Shown one piece after another: positions 59,178-64,000 of a stretch of 64,000 bases of DNA. The first letter of the stretch is position 1. Each line of letters begins with the position of its first letter. The DNA comes from Copromyces sp. CBS 386.78. Lineage: Eukaryota > Ascomycota > Sordariomycetes > Sordariales > Sordariaceae. A program made the translations under genes and the position numbers. Under the pieces are notes generated by a model. It ran no database searches. It was not told where the DNA came from and worked only from the letters and a program-made list of their open reading frames with translations. The stretch covers positions 1 to 64,000 of the forward strand of contig MU839102.1 of assembly GCA_030685235.1 (NCBI GenBank). Reading direction: 5' to 3'.

Positions 59178-61000
59178 AATTACCCCTGCTCGTGCATGTA
59201 CCTGAAAATGCATAAAACCCTCTAAATGCTTAAGATTTCCCAGGCGCAATTATTTAGTATGTAAAACTGTATAAAAGCTTAAATGTATACGTGCCAGCCC
59301 CCAAATTTAGTATAATATACACTTTCTAGAAAATTAACAGCCGCTAACAGCCTTGTCAGACCTACCCTAATAGCCCCTAACAGCCCTACCAACCCTGCCA
59401 AATCCCCTAACAGCTCCTCTAGCAAATACGATTTTTAGTCCCTAATAGGCATTCTAAAATCCTAGAAATCGCGATTTTTTCCCCAAACTATACTATATCG
59501 AACAGATTACTACGTTACTAGGGCGCTAGTATACGTACCCGGTAAAATCCCCTCCCTTTATTGCCTCTAAATATCCTATCGCTAATAAATATAGCTAATA
59601 ATAATATCCTTAAGCAATTATAGCTCAGGGTAGAAAAAAGGCGCCCCCTAAATAACGTACAATAACCTCTAACCGACTATCCCTCATATAAGTATAAAAA
59701 TTCCTCTTATAAGAGTAGTTCTATAACGAGGTTCCCTAGCCCAATTAACGAACTACCGCTACGTAAATTAAAAAGAAATAGGACTTCACCTTCCCGTAAT
59801 ATACGGTCTCGCGTTATTTCGATAAAAAGCGTAACCTATAAATCGATAGCCTTAATCTTAAGTAATTATAAACTACCTGCGTTCGTAAAGGAGAATAGCC
59901 CGTTTTAGAGCGCCTCCTCTACCGGTAGTAATTAAGTATCGAAGTTCGCGGCTTTAATACTTCTATTAAGCTTTTATAGTAAAAGGCTAAGGATTTATAA
60001 TTTCGGTACCTAGAAATACGAAACAATAAACTAGCAAACCCCTAAATAGTACCGTACTTCGGCTATAAATAGTATACCCTCTTTTGCCGCCGCTATAAAC
60101 TAACTAAAAGTACTTTTATTAGCGAAGTAGCTTCTACGCCGGTTAAAGATCCTATTATATTCGAAAAAATAGTAAAAATACGAAATTTCGTAGCGAACTT
60201 CCCAAAAAGCAACCGATACAATATAAATAAGATTAAATTATTCTAGGGGCAAACTCTAGACCTTAGTCTCTTATTTAAGGTTAGACTTAGTATTAAGCGT
60301 AATAAATTACATATTTTTCTTACCCTTATAATAAACGATATTAGCGATAATTAATTTGAAGTTTGGGCGATTAGTAAGGCGAAAGTTCCCCATGCCCTCA
60401 AGTAATTTAATTTCAACGCTACTAAAATCGTATAGAAGAATAATAAGAAGGTATAAATAATTAGCACAATTATAGCTGAATAATTACAATCCTTCTACGC
60501 CTATTATACTAGTAAAAAGCCCGGTTAACAAATCGTACTTATTCTCGATAACTTTTCTAATTATCAAGTCGGTCTCTCTCTCGCTCCCCCTCCTTCTAAT
60601 ATTGTAGTTACGTACCTACCTCCCAACGTTACGAATATATACCAGCCTATAGATCAAAGTATTATCAATACTTTCAAATCCTTCTACCGTCGTTATTACC
60701 TCGAATAGTTATACTTCGAAATTAGGAATAAAAGGAGGAATCTGTTATGGGAATTCTAGGTAGATGCCCGGATGACCCGCTCTATCTTGGTATACGCTCA
60801 TTTAAGCGGTCCATGCTATATAAGAGTACTCCCCAATCAACCTCCGTCAAGGTTAACTAGATTATCAATTTATATTATATTAACCTAACGTCTACTTTGC
60901 TTATACTCTATAAAGTTATATATAAGGTCCTAAGTTAAGGCTCTCGTTAATGTTGCTTTACGTTTCCTTTAATAATATTATTGCCTATTATTATGTATTA
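59178..61000 (+). mobile_element. pogo/Fot1-type DNA transposon remnant, RIP-degraded
   Basis: Probable left end at TTACCCCTGCTCGTGCATG (about 59,175), followed by short direct repeats of CCCTAACAGCC (59,340-59,430). Plus-strand reading then shows a DDE_1 transposase: RYNINKIKLF (about 60,211-60,240) for the usual YN(M/V)DETGLF, so the first catalytic Asp has become Asn; FEVWAISKAKVPHALK; VLILDNFSNYQVG (about 60,537) with the second Asp kept; and PPNVTNIYQPIDQSIINTFKSFYRR (about 60,625-60,690). TAG and TAA stops replace Trp and Gln codons throughout. The right terminus could not be found. The element is dead, and its approximate end is inferred from where the transposase text stops. Confidence 0.78.
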
Positions 61001-64000
61001 TTACTCTGTTTAGTGATTAATCGCACTCTTTATCTTTTATTATTATTATTATTTATAATATTACTTATAAAGACTCTCTTTGCGTAATAAGTAGTACCTA
61101 TAGCCAAAATCGAATTAATAACCTTATTATTCCCTTCTCTCCCTTTCGTAAAGGGGGAGATTATATTCCTTATAATAGTCTTAATAATAATTTATTAGAT
61201 TTATTATTATTTATTCGACTTATTCGAATTAATTTCTTTAATATAAAACCCTTTCAAATAGTACTTTTACCCCTTTCTTTACGTACTTTATTTATTTAAA
61301 TTTAACGGTTAATTTTTAAAATAGCTGAAAATAATAGCGAACTTAAATTGGCCTTTAAGCTTTAAAACGATTAAATTACCTATAAAGTACGATAAATCTA
61401 TTAATTCGTTATTAAACAATTTTAAATTTATTATAAGGAATATTTTACTACGGTAGCCGGTAATTTTATTATTAAAGCCGCGTAGCTTTACTTTAAAGAA
61501 GACGGCTATATTAGAATTAACGAAAATTGGCCTAAGAAATTTGTTATTAATAATTATAATAAAAGTTAGGTTGTCGACTATAATATAGCCGATAAAGAAG
61601 TAGTATTCGTCCTATATAAATACTATAATTTGATTAATAATTATTTAGTCCCGATCCATTAAATTTAGCTTTTCGGAAAAGTAAATAGATAATTTATATG
61701 GCTAAGGAAAAAGTATTAGTAAACTTTTTACGTAAATTTAAAAAAGGAATATAAGAAAGTAAAGGAAACTATAAAAGTAGAAATAGATTAAGCTTAGCCA
61801 TTATTTCCCCCGTCCGCTCCTTATAATATGGGCGAGGATATTATTAATATTACCACTTACGTACTAATTTTTAAAAGTATTAACGCTTTTTCTATTACTA
61901 ATTCCTAAAATCCTAATTTTTCTAATATAGTTAGAATAATCAATATATTACTATTCCTACTAGCTCCTATTAAAGCTTCCATTATTATAGCCGACGTATT
62001 ATTTATTTAATCGATTGAGATTTATATTCGCCTACTTTCGCCTACCGAGTTTATTATTTCCCAAATAAATTCAGTAGTAAATACCGCTACTACCTTTATT
62101 AAAAAGTTTATTATTAATCCCATTACGAGGGCTTTTATAAATATAGTATAAACGGAAGCGTTAATTCGATTTGTATAAAAGTAGTAATAAAATTGTATAA
62201 ACTAATTGCCGGAGTTTACTATAGTCGATAAATTTCCCGTTTATTTTATTAATCTTATTTAAAATACTTTATACCTTATTAAAAATAATATAAAATTAGG
62301 GTTTAGCCTTACGGCTTTTATAATTGTACGGCGGTATCCCGGTTAATTTTCCGACTATACAGTAGTAAATTAGCCTTAGTACTTTGGTATTTCCAGTCCT
62401 ACTACTAATTTTATTATAATTAGCGCTAGGGACCCCTAAGACGCTATTAACCTTGCGAATTATATAAAAAATCTTTAAATCGATTATATTAATTATTAAC
62501 TACTAATTATTAATTCTAATTATTTACTTATTTATATATACGTTAATAATTTTCTATTAGTTATAGAATATTATAATCTAATTTTTAAAAGTATTGTCAA
62601 TAGTAATATAATTCCCGAGGAAATTATTGAATAGGATTAGCAATCCATTAATAATAATAAAGTTGAGAAATGTAATTATTAAATTAAATAACGTATTTAC
62701 TTTATTAAATAAATTAATTAAATTTAATTAATTTAGCGAATGCTAATTTAAATATCTAGGGCTCCCGTTTAACTTACTTCTATATAGATTTCTTCAGCTT
62801 ATATTCTATGAATTTAATTTATTAACAGTTAGTTTATTCCTATTTAGTAGGGTTTCCCTTTATTACGTCCCGATAACCGTTAAAGTACCCCTTCTAGTAA
62901 TAAATAATATATTTTAATATATTTCGCCGATAATTCTTCCGACTCCTCCTATCCATTAGAAGAGGCTAATAGTATTAATATTATATTAGAAAACGCCCTT
63001 CTCCTTAATAATATACTTAAAGAGATTTATATTCGTATCGCCGAATTTGAGGAGCGTAAGAACGGAAGATCGACTATTCCTACTAATACTATTAATAATA
63101 AATAGATTTAGTAGAAGCTTTTTAACGTCGGAATATTCTATTTTAACGCCCTTAAAAATAAGAAGTATTATAGAGTCTATACGGACAGTAAAATTAATAT
63201 TTTTACCGATTATTACCTATTTATTAATTCGTTCGAAAATTGAATTTTAATTTATATTGAGCAATGCGAAGTAATTGTTAATAATTTTTAATATCTATTA
63301 TATAATATTACCCTTTTTTAATAAATTAATATATTTTTTTAGAATAAGCGTATTAAATTTAATAATAATTTAGGTAAAATTATCGAAGTCCTTTACTATA
63401 TTTTCGGGATTAAATTTAATTAGGTATAAAAATGGCTCGATACTTACCGTTTTACTATTAAATTTAATAAAAAAAGCGATTTAATGTTATATAATTTTTT
63501 TATAGAATTATTTAGATATATATAATTATAGGGTAATTTAATTAATTTTTAATTATATATTCGTTTTTAAAATAGTTTATACTTTAAATTAAAGTCCTAT
63601 TATACTAAACCTACCCCTAGATATATTTTTAGATAATATATTAATAATATTAAAGAGAGAATTAATTTAATTCGGAGTAAATTCGTCGATTTTGCTAAAG
63701 ATCTTCGTTTAATTTACTTCGCTCTCAATAACAACCCCGAAAATATAACCGAATTAAATACTATATTTACTATTTACGTTGGGTTTTAGGGCGAGAATAA
63801 AGGAATATATAAGAAGGATTTTTTCCCGAATAATAACGGGCTTATTAAAAAAAATTGTTTTAAATTTTTATTTCGGAGGATTGGCGATAATTTTAATAAG
63901 TCCGGTATTATTAATTCGGGTAATCGTTATCGGCGTATTAGGAAGAAGTTCGGTAAATAGATTAAGTTTTGAAATAGTTATTATACTTATATTAGTAGTA
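61001..64000. repeat. RIP-degraded repeat DNA, partly gag-like
   Basis: AT-rich, stop-saturated DNA to the window end. About 62,950-63,960 reads on the plus strand as long stretches with few stops, for example LLYNFFIELFRYI and KSKFVDFAKDLRLIYFA-like text, ending in a basic segment that may have been a zinc knuckle. It resembles the capsid part of an LTR retrotransposon, but the match is weak. Nothing was recognised in 61,001-62,950. Confidence 0.4.

Overview
The window looks like nuclear DNA of a filamentous ascomycete, most likely a Neurospora-like member of the Sordariales. About 41 kb of gene-bearing DNA (roughly 18,740-59,177) lies between two AT-rich blocks (1-18,740 and 59,178-64,000). 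The blocks consist of dead transposons saturated with C-to-T and G-to-A changes. In them CpA and TpG are strongly depleted, TpA is enriched, CpG partly survives, and stop codons replace Trp, Gln and Arg codons. That is the signature of repeat-induced point mutation (RIP). The genes have short GT-AG introns (about 55-320 nt) with filamentous-fungal splice sites.

Left block: a plus-strand Ty3/gypsy RNase H-integrase remnant (about 1.0-3.3 kb); a small fold-back element (4,279-4,424); a minus-strand Ty1/copia pol remnant (about 4.43-7.35 kb); a roughly 185-bp direct repeat pair at 7,378 and 17,079; a 346-bp solo LTR that largely escaped RIP and has a perfect 5-bp target duplication (9,042-9,387); and a plus-strand gypsy element of chromovirus type (about 9.4-15.2 kb) in which protease, reverse transcriptase, RNase H, integrase and a C-terminal chromodomain can still be read. 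Right block: a RIP-degraded pogo/Fot1-type DNA transposon (from about 59,178) followed by further degraded repeat DNA.

Gene region, in order: a KapC-type bZIP transcription factor (21,779-23,324, +); an Stm1-family ribosome-associated RNA-binding protein with two tiny first coding exons (30,375-31,913, +); an MFS transporter (34,248-36,154, -); the mitochondrial carrier sideroflexin Fsf1 (37,315-38,741, +); a LAMMER-family protein kinase (46,420-48,931, +); an unrecognised 919-aa protein (51,754-54,513, +); and a long-form tRNase Z (54,980-58,261, -). These are mostly housekeeping genes with no visible shared pathway; Stm1 and tRNase Z both touch translation or RNA, and Fsf1 and tRNase Z both relate to mitochondria. 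Nothing suggests a gene cluster.

The intergenic distances are long (7.1 kb before stm1, 7.7 kb before the kinase). They hold no supported gene, but they do contain microsatellites, a MITE-like cluster at about 27.0-27.4 kb whose ends resemble the end of the pogo element at 59.18 kb, and degenerate short repeats. I see no rRNA, convincing tRNA or CRISPR. I found no undescribed biological system that the sequence alone can prove. The most interesting items are the RIP-exempt solo LTR, the chromodomain relict, the K/E-rich relict ORF downstream of it, the MITE/pogo end similarity, and the 919-aa protein. Exon boundaries were placed by eye from splice signals and reading-frame continuity, without homology searches.
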